Source of the DNA: Polychytrium aggregatum
Taxonomy: Eukaryota; Chytridiomycota; Chytridiomycetes; Polychytriales
Assembly (NCBI RefSeq): GCF_025602895.1
Contig: NW_026516287.1
Coordinates: 1-64,000 of the forward strand
Length of the DNA stretch: 64,000 nucleotides
Direction of reading: 5' to 3'
Translations under genes and position numbers: made by a program
Notes under the pieces: model-generated
The model's database searches: none
Seen by the model: the letters and a program-made list of their open reading frames with translations, nothing else
What the model was told of the DNA's origin: nothing
Shown: positions 34,104-46,275 of the stretch, one piece after another
Layout of the letters: each line of letters opens with the position of its first letter
Numbering within the stretch: position 1 is the stretch's first letter

Positions 34104-34625
34104 TCAGTCGTGGGAAGACATCTTGTCAAGGTGAGTCTTGCCTGATAGCCAAACGATCATGTCATCTCGCTGACACACAGCCACGCTTGACTAGGTTTCC
34201 AACCAGAGAGATTCAGATGGTGGTGGTTCTTGTCCGCAATCGGAGTGGAGCTTCCAACAATGATACAATTGGTCATTCCTCCACACCAATCGCCCACCAC
34301 CACCGTCAATCGGCTCAAGACGATACCAAATGCCGTCAACCGACCATGGCCGGATTCCAACTTTTGCTGCGCCACATACAACGTGACTTTCAGGTGACCG
34401 AGATGAGCAGCCGCGAGGGGCCGGAAAAAATTGATGCCACAAACATGAGAACGATCCGTCCGCCCTGGCTGCGCACAATCCGTCCTGGCTGCGCGCCGCG
34501 GGCCAATCAGAGCCCGTTGTTGGGCCGACTTTGCATTCGCATTGCATTCGCATTGCACCCGCGTTGCTGTTCGTTGGCTGTGGCCTGTGCTGTTGGTCTT
34601 GATCGCCTTGACCGCAGACCGGAAT
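34104..34625. other. Gap upstream of RMI1
   Basis: A minus-strand frame (34157-34558) contains a plausible strand-rich stretch, LTAFGIVLSRLTVVVGDW, but it matches no family I recognise and lacks a Fanzor RuvC-I motif. It could be a relic of the missing 5' part of the 33 kb element or an unrelated exon. Confidence 0.3.
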
Positions 34626-37255
34626 ATGGCCTACAGCCCCGACCAGCTGGTGCAGCTCACGACCAGAGAGCTCGCCGCGTACCCTCTATCGCTGCATCCC
34701 GAGTGGATCCCGCAGTGCGTCCAGTTCATTCTCGAAAGCTATCCCGAGTTTGATACCGAGACCTTCGTTGCAAGTGTCTTGCAGCAGCTGTTGATCTCGG
34801 ACCTCGCGCAAGTCGGCTTGCCCGTCTTGCCTGAGGACACCGATGTCGAGGGCCTCGTGCTGCAGCCGTGTCTGTTGCAGATCGTTAGCATCCGCGACAT
34901 TGGCGAGTCCGTCTTCTCCCAGCACAACAAGATCACCGAACAGCAGGCGAAGCAGGCGGCCCAGGCCGACGGCACTCCCATCGACCCCGAGAAGATCCTC
35001 AGATCTCTGCCGAAGAAGATGCTGCAACTGACCCTCACCGATGGAACTCGAAACATCAGTGCGATTGAATACAGGCCGGTCCATGGCCTGGAGCTCTTCA
35101 CCCCTCCCGGAGCCAAGGTACGGCAGCGGAAGCGACAGCGTCACTCGGGAGCAGCGGAAGCGACAGCGTGACTCGGGAGCAGCGTCGGCAGTATTCGAGT
35201 CCGCTCTGAGCATCGATGCTATCATCTTTCAGGTGCTCGTCCAAGGGGCAACAGTCAAGAGGAGCGTCTTGCTGCTGACAGCAGACAACACACAGCTGCT
35301 CGGTGGGCCGCCCGAATCGCTCGCCGATGCGCTGGTTCGGCTGGAGCTCCAGCTCCGGCAAGAAGTCGAGTGCATCAGGTAGACATTGCCGTCGGGAGCT
35401 GGGCTCCAGAGCTTGTATCGCACTTTGAATGAGTGGCATATGCCGTGGTGGGCCGTGCTGACAGCGATGCATCATCGGGCAGAGCTTCGGACGTCGATGC
35501 CGATTCTAAGCCAGCGGGCCGCAAATCCGCTGGGCCGGCCGATTCGATATCGGCTATGCCGAAGGCAGGCACTCGCAAAACCCCAAAGAAGCAGCCAAAG
35601 CCGTCTGCGGTTTCGGTTTCTGAGCCCCAGCCCCAGACCCGGTCTCAGCCCTGGCCTCAGTCTCAACCGCAGCTGCAATCCCAGCCGGTGATGCAAAGTT
35701 TCATGCCCACCGTGTTGGACGACTGTGATTACGACGACGACGACGACTTTGCCGATGTCGACTTCTCGCTGATCGACAGCATAATCGAAGCAGCGACCCA
35801 GTCCGACTGTACGCCGCCGACACAAGCCAAGCCATCCTCAGCCCCGAGAACAGCGCCGGGTGCAGCAATCAGTCTTTCATCACCACTCAGTTCCCACGAA
35901 TCGCGATACGGCCCATACGACGCCGCAACGGGCTCTCCGGCCGATGCGATTCCGTCAAAACGGAGGGCAGGCGAGATCGACGATGTGGTGTGTCTTGACC
36001 TTGGCTCGCCCAGCAAAAAATCTGCAACAGCAGGTATGGTGAACTTTGCGAAGAAGCGAGCCGAGCGAGCCCCGGTTCTCTCGGCTCGTCCAACCCGTCC
36101 ACCAGATCGCCGTATCTGAGGAACTGGCCCGCCGCCTGTGGCTCTAACTGTCCTCACGATCAACCAGTTTCAAGCCCTGCGCGCTCGGTGGCCGCAATCG
36201 AGCTCGAGACCTGGCCACCATCAACCAAAGCAGCACCGGCGCATCGCTCAGTATACCAAACACCTGTCAAGACCGAGGCGTCGCTGCCGAAAGAGCCTTT
36301 CCACTCACCAGTCCAACTGGGCGGAATTGTATCGAGCAACCAGCAGTCAGCGCAGCGATTCCCGTTTCAGTATCTGGCCAATCTGAATAGCGTGATCGAG
36401 TCCAGGTAAAGCATGGTGACCACAGCCAACCAACCCTGAGGGATTACTTCGAGACCGAGAGTGTGCTTTCTCGCACTTGCGTGCTTGGATGGCGGTGCTC
36501 CTGGTTGTAACGAGCTTATAGCACGATACTGGTGAACCTAACAGTTGCAAGCTTTGGTACATCGTATCCACAGACTCGTCAAGCTTATCACTGTCAAGGT
36601 GAGGCTTCCTCAAGGCTTGACTGTCGCTCTATTCCTCGGCAGCGATGCTCGCGCGACTCGGTAATCTAACAGCGTCGGTGTGCTCAGTGCCATTTTGTCT
36701 CATCGCAGAAGCTCAAGGTCAACACCCGCACAGGCTTCAGCCTCATTGTGACAATCGATGACGGCACATCGATGATGCGCGGCTTCTTGGGGGACACAGT
36801 TGAGTGACCCATGTCCATTATGCTCCTGGAACCGATGGCTCGCCGTTTCCGAGGGAGCGTACTGATGCGATCTGACCCACCAATTCAACCAGGCACTGAT
36901 GTACCAGTTCGGGTTCTCTGTGGGTGAACTGCTGGCCCAGAACCGAGTGAACCGAGTCAGGGCGGAACAGGTACGATGGCCAGCCAGCGTCGTATGAAGA
37001 GTGCATCCAATGCCCGTCCTCCCGATGCTGACCACATGTCGGCCTTTGCAGACGATGAGGGATTTTGAATCCAAGCTCGCGCAGATGGACTGCCTCATGG
37101 ACATTGATCTGACGCGGTGTCTCGAGTACGAAGAATCGAGCTCGTCAGCGGCGGACGAGCTCTGCGGCCTGCCTGAGATCATCAGCATCCGCGAATTTGA
37201 GGTCGATGATGCCAAATCCCTCCAGCAGGAGCTCATCGAGTATTTGGGACCATAG
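34626..37255 (+). CDS. RMI1: RMI1, OB-fold subunit of the Sgs1/BLM-Top3 complex
   Basis: The eight exons are 34626-35117, 35233-35378, 35465-36033, 36168-36405, 36574-36598, 36709-36798, 36893-36970 and 37052-37255 (613 aa). The N-terminal DUF1767/OB1 region has LPKKMLQLTLTDGTRNISAIEY, LFTPPGAKVLVQGATV and the LLTADNTQLLGG motif. A Pro/Gln-rich and acidic linker contains a DDDDDFADVDFSLID patch. The C-terminal OB2 domain has FQYLANLNSVIES, KLKVNTRTGFSLIVTIDDGT, YQFGFSVGELLA and DCLMDIDL. RMI1 binds Top3 and helps dissolve double Holliday junctions. Exon 5 is a 25-nt microexon, needed to keep LVKLITVKKLKV in frame. The ATG at 34626 is preferred over an upstream in-frame ATG at 34542. Confidence 0.9.
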
Positions 37256-37880
37256 ACAGTCGCACCCGGACAGGCCAACCACAGCCGAGCTCGCTGTGGG
37301 ATCTGCATATATCAACAGCGGTGCGTATCGACCATGCCAACCGATTAGACCGCAAACCCTTCGCTTCGGCTGCACTGGATACTGGATGCTGGCCCTGAGC
37401 CTCGATGCTCTGTCCAAGTTTGGCACAGCAAGCGGCCATACACACGCCGAGTCTGAGTTCGTCCGGTGGATGCAAGGCATTTGCAAAAGCTTGGGTTCGG
37501 TGCTCGCTGCTTGGTCAGCCACCGGCGCAAGGATGGCATATGACTCCTGCAGTGAAGCGAACGCCTGCCCAGGCGGTGGAATCTCTTTAAGGCCCAGAGG
37601 CGATTTGCAGAAGACGATTCTCTTTATATTCTTGAGCGATTTGGCTCTGGACAAACAGAGAGTCACCCGGCACTTGAATACAAAAAGACACAAAAGTGAT
37701 GGATGCGAAGCGATGGTGGATGCGTGCTCCAAGCCAATACGGCAGTATGTCTGGTCTGTGGGTCCCGCGACACTTGGGCTGGGAAGAAGGCAACAGACAG
37801 CGAGCTCAAACAACTCGGCAGGGTCATCGAAGGGACTAGCATAGTTGTGTTGGTGATGCGGGCGAATGGTGCGCTCCCGG
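37256..37880. other. Gap between convergent RMI1 and CHMP7
   Basis: About 625 bp lie between two stop codons. They should contain both 3' UTRs. No further gene is supported. Confidence 0.4.
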
Positions 37881-39882
37881 CTACATGGCCTCAAGAGGCA
37901 TCTCCAGCCTGTCCCGCTTGCTCGACGGCGCCTCTGTGACAGGCACCGAAGCGGATGGTGCAGGGAGGGATTCAAGTGCATGCAGCAGGTGGCTCTGTGG
38001 TGAGGCACGCCGTGCCTCTGTGGCCTGCTCTTGGTTCAGGAGTTGGTCAAGCTCGCGCTCGAGCTCGTCATCGTCAATGCCGCTGGTGCCGTGGAGGCTC
38101 TCCTGCCCCGAGCGAATGGCCTCTTCGATTTCCTGTTCACTGGCAAGCACATCGCGAAGCTTTCCCATGGTGTCGTCAACTCGCTCGACGGTGAGGCCAT
38201 TCTGGTTGAGCACGGTTTTGAGAGCATCTGCTCCAACGCTATAAGCAGCAAAGATCTGGATAGGGAAGCAGAAGCTGGAATCAGCAAAGGCGAGAGCGGG
38301 AGTTGGTGGCGCCGCAGCGGTGACTTACCTCTGCGTCTGTTTCGGCACCTTGGATCTTGAGCATGATCGAGACCAGCGAGTTGAGAGACTCCATTCGCCT
38401 GTGCAGCACCTCTTGGATGGCCTTTTTCTGCTTCAGACAAAACAGCGCGCGCACTCGCTGATGGTTTCGCACTCGCTCTTGCGCCTGGCGAGTTAACCTG
38501 AGTCGCCCGATTCCACACAATTGCATCAGTAGGTGCTGTCTGCCATCACTTTGGCGGGACACTGTGGCCTGACGCCTGCTTCACAAAGCTCAGCATCCCA
38601 GGTCCACAGCGTAGCTCGCGGGGCTACTTACTCGGTCTCTTTGCTCTCCAGTTGTATGATCTGCTGATTGAGCGTGTCGATGGTGGTCTTGATGGTGACA
38701 ATGTTGCGATCCAGGTCGGTGATGGGCAACAGTTTCTGATGCTTTGGGTTCTTGAATTTGACGATCTAGCGGGGCCGTGGCAGCGCATCGCTGATGAGCA
38801 TTGCGAGCAGAGTCAAGCCAGAGCAACTGCTGTTGGCTGAGGATCGCCGGGCGGCCTTACCACACCAATCGATTCGCTGTAGTCGGTGCTGATGATCATG
38901 CGCTGCTCGAGATAGCGAACAACGATGGAGATATCCTCGCCCGACAGCGGAACCTCGCTGTTGGGGCTGGCGCGACTGCTGAAGCGACTTCCAAACTGCT
39001 CGAGGGTCATGATGTGGTCTGTCGACGACGATGCTTCGGAGTGAATCGACCGGATGCGCTCGGCGATCCCCTGAAAACGAGCGCATGATGCGGCAACATC
39101 CACATGGTCACTGTGTGCTCAAGACTGCCGACCCAAGAAGCGCCATCGCTTGGAGCTGCGCCTACTGCCACCCACATCCTGAGGTAGTCTATGGCCACCA
39201 GCGCCCCTGTCCCTGCTTGAGCATTACTCGGTGCTGCCGCGGCGATCAAACTAACCGCTACTGCCGGCATCAAGACGAATCTTCCCGAGACTTCGCGTGG
39301 ACTTGACTTGGTGCCCAAGACCTGCGTCACGCCCCAGCGCAATGGCGCCAGCACAAGATTGCCAATGACCCACGATAGGACGCCGGCTTCGCTCATGTAC
39401 TCGCTGAGCTCAACGATTTCCTTGGAGGCCTTCATTTCGCTCTTGGGGCGGCGTTGGTCGACAAGAAGAATGTGCAGACGGAGAAATGCGAGGCCAGTGA
39501 GGATTCCGAGAACGATAACGGCTCAGCGGGGACGCCGCCTCGAGCAGGGTGGGCAAGCCCCCCCCCCAGAACGGACAGACGGCATCCAATGGAGATAGTT
39601 GGTCTGTTCCAAGATTACCAGAACCGTTGCCAGACCGATGGGCTCGCAATTCTTGCGGTTGAACTTGCGACTCAGACCGTCGGCCGTGAGGGTTGTGTGC
39701 GTTGCCGAGTCAAGCAGGGCGTTTGCGACAGCAAAGCCGATGACTTCCTTCCAGAACCCCAAGCGCTCATCGTAGGCGTGGGGGTTGACGGACCGAGGCG
39801 GGAAGCTGGCAAAGTAGTGCTGCATCTTCATGTCGTTCTTCCATTGCGGAAGAGACTCGAGATAGAGCGCAAGCGACTTCAT
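37881..39882 (-). CDS. CHMP7: CHMP7-type ESCRT-III protein
   Basis: This is a multi-exon minus-strand gene starting at ATG 39882 (MKSLALYLESLPQWKNDM). The N-terminal winged-helix part has ASFPPRSVNPHAYDERLGFWKEVI, LTADGLSRKF and PIGLATVLVILEQTNYL. The membrane-binding helix equivalent is SEAGVLSWVIGNLVLAPLRW. The Snf7-like half follows in separate exons: DISIVVRYLEQRMIIS, NIVTIKTTIDTLNQQIIQLE, RVRALFCLKQKKAIQEVL and MLKIQGAETDAE. It ends with VDDTMGKLRDVLASEQEIEEAI and IDDDELERELDQLL. CHMP7 recruits ESCRT-III to the nuclear envelope for sealing and surveillance. The order and motifs are clear, but I did not resolve every splice site, notably around 39435-39590. Confidence 0.82.
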
Positions 39883-40523
39883 TGTGCGGTCCGAGGAGGC
39901 AGATGATCGGCCAGAGCAGCGGGCGAGACAGCCGGCAGGGGTCGGCTTGTTGAGCGACAGGGGACGCCAACGGCGATGCTGGACTGGGTGGTGGTTGGGC
40001 TGGAGCACCGCAGTGCAGACGAGCGGACGGGGCAGCGGGACGATGCGGATGCGAGGCAGAAGAATGGACGAGCTGGTTTTGGTCAAATGGGTCTGGAGCG
40101 GTCACGCGCAGAACGACGGCCTGATCGGCCCAGACAGCAGAGACCTGAAGCAGTGGCGAATCGACAGATGCCGGAGGGCATGGCGGACATGCCTGCAGGG
40201 CCCAGCCATGCCGGCGCTGCATGTGTGATTGGGGGAGGGAACTGGCCGGTCGCTTGCCAATCAGCCCATCTCCCCGCTGTCGGCCTCGGGACAGCATGCA
40301 TATCGGAAATATTTGCCCGACATACCACGATGCAGCGATAATGGCTGGCGAAACCTGCCCAAGCACTGGGGCGAGCAGCATCGATTTCCAGCAGCCGCTC
40401 TCGACGTTGCTCTCACGACATTCGTCGCTAGTCCTTTCTCCAACCTGCCGCATCAAGGCTAACCTAGACCCAGACCCGGACAGCACCCCAAGCTCCAAAC
40501 AAGCACAATCCATCCAGATAACG
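39883..40523. other. Divergent region between CHMP7 and the CCDC66-like gene
   Basis: Long frames on both strands overlap each other and have no domain. I see only a promoter-bearing spacer. Confidence 0.4.
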
Positions 40524-43116
40524 ATGAACGGAATCGTCGACAAGGAGGCAGCGCGCCGGCAGTGGCTTGCAGATCTAGGTGGGAGAGCTGCATTGATAGA
40601 CACTCGGAGTATTGATCGTCGCTCCGAGCACCGATGGGCAGCTCGAACGCAGTCAAAGGCATGATTGTGGCAGAGGAACCGTCTGCATGATGTCGATAGA
40701 CCATTTGCGCGGCAGCAACGCCAGCCAATGTGACGGAGCTCTTCCGCCAAAACACTCATTCTACTACTCGGATGCAGAACGGCAGTCCAACGAGCAGCGA
40801 CAGCGAAAACTCGCCGAGAAGCTCGAGCGCCGCAACATAACCGCAGTGCTGGCTGGCGTAAGCACTTTTGACGCTTGCAAATGGAAGCTGCCATTCGGCA
40901 AGCCTGGCGGATGTGACGGCCAGTGCTCGATCGATGTGTATGCTTGGCTGTCATCCACACGTCCCAGCCCTGAACTTGCTTCATTTCGTTGCGCTCTCAA
41001 GGTCCGGGACAGTGTCTCGCCGCTGGTCGAGGCCCATATCCATGTCGTATCGAACCCATCTGCATCCAGCCCTCCGACAGACTTTTTCTGGAGCAAGCGA
41101 CGGTGGGGCGGGGGTGGTGAGCCTCGTGCATATTCCACCAATATCCAGCACGTCTGCAGCCCAAGTGCCGAGCAGCCAAGTGCCGCCGCAGAAGCGCCGC
41201 GGCCCAGCATCAATGCCAACGATCGCACCGACCGTGAGAAAACAGCAAACGAGGATCAAGTCCCGCCCAAAGCAGCAACCGAGGTGCCAGCCCCATCCCC
41301 GCCCGCCATGCCCCAGCAAAATGTGTATGGCCGAAAACGAAGTCTCTTTGCCGGAGATGACCTTGACCACGAGAAACGGAGGAAGGAAGCGCTCGAGATC
41401 CAGCGATATCGCGAGGCGCAGGTGGAAGAAAAGAGGAAGAAGCAAGAAGAAGAGCGACGGAAACTCAAGGAACAAGAGGGCCGGGAGGTGTTTCAAGGGG
41501 AATCAGGACAAAATCGACCTGAGCTCGGAGCGCAAGCAGGGTCAGATCAGTCACTCGAGGCGCCTATGGGCCTGCGAGACCCCGTCGATACGAGGACGGA
41601 GGGGGCAAAGTCGGCCCAGGTTATCCAAAGCAAAATTCCAAGACCAGAGGCCAGCGCCGAGTCGAATCTGTCGTGCCGCCCCCTCAGGGACCCTGTTGAG
41701 CCTTCCGAGACACCTCCAAAGTCGCAGGGCTCGCTTCCCGCCCCAAAGGGACCAAGTACGGCGGATCACCAGAGCCACCACAACTCCCTGGATGGACATG
41801 GTCACGCCAGTGCCAAGGACGATCAAAAACAAGGTAAAAGGAAAAAGCCAAAACAGGGGCTCTGCGTCACTCGGCCTGGTATCAGTGGCGCAAAGCATCA
41901 CCAGAGCGGGACCAGAAAAGGGCAAACTGGTGCAAGCTCCGGCCCGTCAAGCCGTTCGACTGTCCGCACAATAAAGGACAAAGTAACTCCGGATCGACCT
42001 CAAGCGAGGCTGAGTCAGGCCGCAAACAGCAACGATAATACTCCATCTCAACAACACAGTGCCCACGAAGCACTTTCCCTTGTCCAGAAGCGCCATCAGA
42101 ACACAGAAAGCAAGATCCGGTTGCATGGTATCCAAAATCAAGACCACAGCGACGCACTGGATGATGCTCCTAACGAAAGCGTCCACAAGACACAAACACC
42201 AACGAAAGTGAAACGAGCACTCAGCCAGATTCCAAAGTTGCGAACATTTAAGCCGGTGCCAGGCACAGCTGGCCGCACAAGCAACGAGAGAAGCAGCGGG
42301 AATCCTGAGCGCACCTCCATCCAGGTCGTTGAAATGCCACAAGCGCCGCCAAGCCAGCATACAAGTGACCTGGGGCACGACAGCGACGAAAACGCCCATG
42401 AATCAATCGAACACAGTGGCCCGACGACTCGGGTATCAGATGCCGCCTCTCAAAGCGCACAGGCATTTACAAAGAACAAAAAGCCTCTTCAGCCCATCGA
42501 ACCACGCTCAGAGAGATCGCCGCCGCTGGAAAGCCGCCTCCTGGCGGGTTCGTGCGGCAACACATCACACGAAGCGATTGCTCAGCGAGATCTGGATAGC
42601 AACGATCCGATGCAATCCACTCCCATCGAGCCTCTTCCCCGCATATGCGCCGATGCAGAAGTGCCGAGCGCTCATCACACATTGCGCTCTGCCGATCCTT
42701 CGGAGTTGCTCGAGTGTGGCACTGGATCTAGCACCGGGATCGATCATCGCCCCGAAATGGCCGTTGGTGAACAACATGGAGCGTGCTCCCGGAGGCGACA
42801 AAGACACAAACGCACACCGATGGCATTGCCTCCAAATCCTCCTTACTCCGGCGAAGGGACTTGCGGCGGGCCCATCCCCAGCCAGCCGGCTCCAGACATC
42901 CCATCCTGGCCACACGGATATGCCGACTCGCTGCCCAGCCCTGAGCTCATGAAAGAATCATATCAGGACCTCTACGATGGATCACAAAGACTCGCATCGC
43001 AGAACACAAGTCCGACGCATCCAACCTCGCACATGGACGAAAAGCAGGTACTCCTGACGGCGCTGTTGAGCTTTGGACAGAGACTCAAGAGGGAGGACCA
43101 TCGGCTCTACGAATGA
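40524..43116 (+). CDS. CCDC66-type coiled-coil protein, probably ciliary
   Basis: Exon 1 (40524-40578) and exon 2 (40778-40857) join in phase to give ARRQWLADLERQSNEQRQRK, the CCDC66 signature of a Trp-Leu flanked by basic coiled coil. A later exon within a frame open to 43116 continues the coiled coil with RKEALEIQRYREAQVEEKRK and QEEERRKLKEQE. A long polar, Ser/Gln/His-rich disordered region follows. The protein ends with EKQVLLTALLSFGQRLKREDH. The start of exon 3 (between about 41140 and 41330) was not fixed. In animals CCDC66 is a microtubule- and cilium-associated protein of centriolar satellites. Its presence fits a fungus with flagellated zoospores. Family assignment is by motif only. 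Confidence 0.65.
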
Positions 43117-43345
43117 GCAGATACACATGTGGAATGTACCGGATGTATAGAGGCGCAGATGTGTGCATGGCGGCTGCATGCGATTCGTTACAAGCAGCCA
43201 CCTGAGATGGAGTTGGCGCTGCAACATCAAGCTTGCCCAATGCATTGAAATATACATTGATCAAACTCTCCAACACTGGCCGGTTGGTTACTGCCCTGGA
43301 GGGCCTCGCTCCGCGGATGTCAGATATCACGTCGGCTAGTGCGCA

Positions 43346-44397
43346 TCATCGCTGCCTGTTGCTTGGTTGAATGGGGCAGCGCACATCTCGATCACGGACG
43401 AAACAAGCCCAGCGATTCGACTGAAACAGACGACGGACACTCATGGTCAGAGTAGGGATAGGTAATACCGACTCTGCGGACTCCGGACCGAGGTGGCTGA
43501 GGTCCTCCCAGTGCGGTACCTCACAAAGAATCCTGGCCAAGATCCGCCATGTTGGGGCTTGTGGGCGGGAATCTGAACCGGGGACTTGTCTCCAACAAGC
43601 AGGCGAAGTTTCTTCGTCGGAGCGCAAGATTCGGTTCCGGATTGAGAGGTCACAGACCGGATACGCTTGGATGCCGATACGGTCCACTCGTGGCAGAGCG
43701 GGCTCTGAACGGTGAGCTCGTGCAGAATGAGCGCACCACGAGCAGAGCTCTGGTTCTTGTTCCAGCAATCCGACAGACGAATCAGATGAGAACATGGCGG
43801 CGTTCGAGGGGACGGACTCTTGACCACCAATACCATTGGAACAAACCTGTCCGCGAGCCAGAGTGCGGGCTTTGGAATCAACAACGCCGAGATGCAGTGC
43901 GCTGATGGCGTCGTTTCCCACGACTCGTCCGTGGTTCGGATTGCTGGCTCGGGCCGATGCCCCGCGAACGTTGCAGAGATATTGTGGATGTGAGTGTCCG
44001 GAGGAATGGAGGCACTATCCGAGTAGCTATTGGATCTTCTCAGCTTTCCATGGCTCATACCAGAGAATGTGGAGAACCGCCGCATCGTCGCGAATGCGGG
44101 CCTGCAGCATCTCGCACCATCGAGCATCCCCAAGCTGCACCGACGAAGGCAGATCTGCGACGACAAACATTCGCCGGACTGAACGAGGCAGAGCGCACCC
44201 GCAATCAGCCCGGCGCTCAGATGAACCGAGTTGCGCTGCGGCATCAGCGCACCATAGAGGATGTAATAGCACTCATCCTCTGACGCAACAATGCCTGACG
44301 ATTTGGCTTCGAGAAGAACCAGAGACAGCAGCCGGCGCGAGTCTGGCGTATCATATTCTCGATCGCTCAGTGACGAAGAGCCACTTCGCCTGATCAA
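43346..44397 (-). CDS. Possible multi-exon gene of unknown function
   Basis: Coding-like fragments occur in different minus-strand frames in a consistent order: LLSLVLLEAKSSGIVASEDE and CYYILYGALMPQRN (44270-44390), VQLGDARWCEMLQARIRDDA and AVLHILW (44060-44150), and WRILARILCEVPHWEDLSH (43460-43540). They read like exons of one gene, perhaps continuous with the zinc-finger protein at 44620-45156. I could not prove the joins, and no family is recognised, so limits are approximate. Confidence 0.3.
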
Positions 44398-44619
44398 GGC
44401 TCGAGGGTATAAATGTCAGTGGCGGCACCACAGCACCAGGCCCAGCGTTCGTCTGAAACCCACCTTTCATCCAGCACCTGCATCTCGACCAGACAACTCC
44501 CAACCTGGAACAGCTCCTTGGACGACCGGCAGAGGCCCGAGAACCAAGTTGAGTCGTGCTCTGTGACACTTGGATCTGTGTGCTGATCAGCAGTAGTCGA
44601 CCATGACTCACTGGAGGGA

Positions 44620-45156
44620 TCACTCTGATCGATGCGTCCCAAGATGCATGTCATCGATGCTGACAACGGCCGTACCTGACCAAATCAGCTTTGGGTCCTG
44701 GCTCATCTGTGGCAGCGGCGGTACTGCGTCGCCGCTGCTCGTCTCTGGCACACAGCGGTCGCCACCAAGCTGCGAGCTTGGCGCACTGCCGTGCACAGCA
44801 GTATAATGATGCTCAAACTCGTCGATGGTGGAGAATTCGAAGACACACCCCGACACACAGCAGGGTATGTGGTGGTATGTTTTCCCAGCGGTATCTGTAT
44901 CGCAGCGACAACCAGTAGTGGTCAAAATCGGAGTGCTCCGTGTCGAAGGCGACCCTGGCTCATGACGCAAATGCACTTCACACAAATGCCCCTCACACAT
45001 GTGTTCGCACTGTTCAGTGTCGGTCTGGGTTCGATGTGCCTTGCCACAGTCGCAGATACGAAGTTCCAGGGGGCATTCACAGACTCTTTGTCGGTGCTCG
45101 ACAAGGTCGTGCATGTCGACAAAACCCTGGCGGCACTTTGGGCAGAAATAGACCAT
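44620..45156 (-). CDS. Cys/His-rich zinc-finger protein
   Basis: This frame of 178 codons begins MVYFCPKCRQGFVDMHDLVE. A first C2H2-like finger is CPKC...H...C, then a Cys/His-dense middle (CECPLELRICDCGK, EHMCEGHLCEVH). A second finger follows: CCVSGCVFEFSTIDEFEHH-x4-H. The pattern resembles C2H2 or TRAF-type fingers and suggests nucleic acid or protein binding. The C-terminus may continue through a splice into downstream exons. No orthologue is recognised. Confidence 0.5.
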   Translation of the reverse strand: MVYFCPKCRQGFVDMHDLVEHRQRVCECPLELRICDCGKAHRTQTDTEQCEHMCEGHLCEVHLRHEPGSPSTRSTPILTTTGCRCDTDTAGKTYHHIPCCVSGCVFEFSTIDEFEHHYTAVHGSAPSSQLGGDRCVPETSSGDAVPPLPQMSQDPKLIWSGTAVVSIDDMHLGTHRSE

Positions 45157-45317
45157 GGTCGTGACGAAAACAGAACTAGACCAGCCAGGAGTATCACAGC
45201 GGATCTGTTGCTATTTTGGGTGCGGTCTGAGTCAGAACTGCGGTCATCCCCACTGAGCCCCGACCTGACTTTGGATGCGCCGTTGGAGAGTGTCGAGATT
45301 GTCTGCTCCCACCATCT

Positions 45318-45380
45318 GCTCCACCTTCAGTACTTGCTTCCACCTTCAGTATTTGCTTCCACCTTCGGTACTTGCTTCCA
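45318..45380. repeat. Three tandem 20-bp CTTCCACCTTCAGTA units
   Basis: Units CCACCTTCAGTACTTGCTTC repeat three times with small changes, 30 bp upstream of the GPI-type protein start. They may be promoter elements. Confidence 0.75.
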
Positions 45381-45408
45381 CATCCTCTCGGTTCCATTTC
45401 CACACCAG

Positions 45409-46095
45409 ATGCTCGCTCACGACTTTCTCGCAGCCATTATACTGTCATCCGGCCTCTTGATGGTGACAGCAGCCAGGATACCCGGCCGCCCTCCGCTCGG
45501 CTCGACCACCCCTGCCCTAACGATCTCAACAACCACTGTCGAGACAATCCAGAGTGCATCCAACACCGGCCAGGCATCTCAGTCCTCTGCAACATCAACC
45601 CTGGCCACAGACGGGATCTCAAGCAGTATAGCCGTCTCAACGCCTCTACCGACGCCAACGACGGACAGCCGATCGTGGACAACTTGGACGACGCTTGGAA
45701 CCTTGCCACTGACGAGTGTCCCAGCCACATCCCCGATTCCGGATCCCATCGCCACTCCATCGAACACTCGAGTGACGACCACCGCCTGGCCAGCCAGCAC
45801 AGTCTCACCTTTGACCACACAACCAAGCTTGGTGGTCTCCGTGCCCTCACCGACCAGTTCGAGCACTGCGCCTGCGTCGGCAAGTAACAAAGTCGATACG
45901 ACACAGCCGAGCTCCTCGGTCACCGACCCGCCAGCAACCACGGCGACAACCCAGTCCACAAAAGCCACCCCGGCCGACCAAGCGAGCCTCCGGGCCAACG
46001 ATCTGCCCTTTGCACTGAGCCTGTCGGGCGGTGCTGCTGCTTCCCCGGGCTGGATGATCGCTGTGACGCTCGGTGCCATGATGGTGCTGAGCTGA
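45409..46095 (+). CDS. Ser/Thr-rich GPI-anchored-type surface protein
   Basis: This single-exon frame encodes 228 aa. An N-terminal hydrophobic signal (MLAHDFLAAIILSSGLLMVTAA) is followed by about 170 residues dominated by Thr, Ser, Pro and Ala, a typical O-glycosylation field. The C-terminus (GGAAASPGWMIAVTLGAMMV) is a hydrophobic tail preceded by small residues, consistent with a GPI-attachment signal. There is no catalytic domain. Such proteins usually end up in the plasma membrane or cell wall. The call rests on architecture rather than homology. Confidence 0.6.
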   Translation: MLAHDFLAAIILSSGLLMVTAARIPGRPPLGSTTPALTISTTTVETIQSASNTGQASQSSATSTLATDGISSSIAVSTPLPTPTTDSRSWTTWTTLGTLPLTSVPATSPIPDPIATPSNTRVTTTAWPASTVSPLTTQPSLVVSVPSPTSSSTAPASASNKVDTTQPSSSVTDPPATTATTQSTKATPADQASLRANDLPFALSLSGGAAASPGWMIAVTLGAMMVLS

Positions 46096-46275
46096 TCGAG
46101 ACCCTCGACCGAGTCCATGAAGCGCAAAATAGACCCAGTGAATTGAGCCAGACAGCTTGCAAAATCTTGACGAGCACCTCGTGTCTTGAATATATCGCCA
46201 CATCCGATGCATGATGCGCATTGAGACGACGCATGTGTTCCGCACCACTCTGAAGAGTCGGGTCAGACAGTGCAT

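Noticed and set aside
34157-34558. Possible N-terminal exon of Fanzor copy 1
   Set aside because: VVVGDWCGG looks tempting, but no RuvC-I DPG motif and no in-phase splice to the 34 kb frame could be found.
39767-40984. 405-codon minus-strand frame
   Set aside because: It overlaps CHMP7 exon 1 and the start of the CCDC66-like gene, and its product is Cys/Arg/Ser-rich without a domain.
43550-43600. Possible tRNA T-arm (GGTTCAGAT-like on the minus strand)
   Set aside because: The stems do not pair and no anticodon or acceptor arm could be placed.
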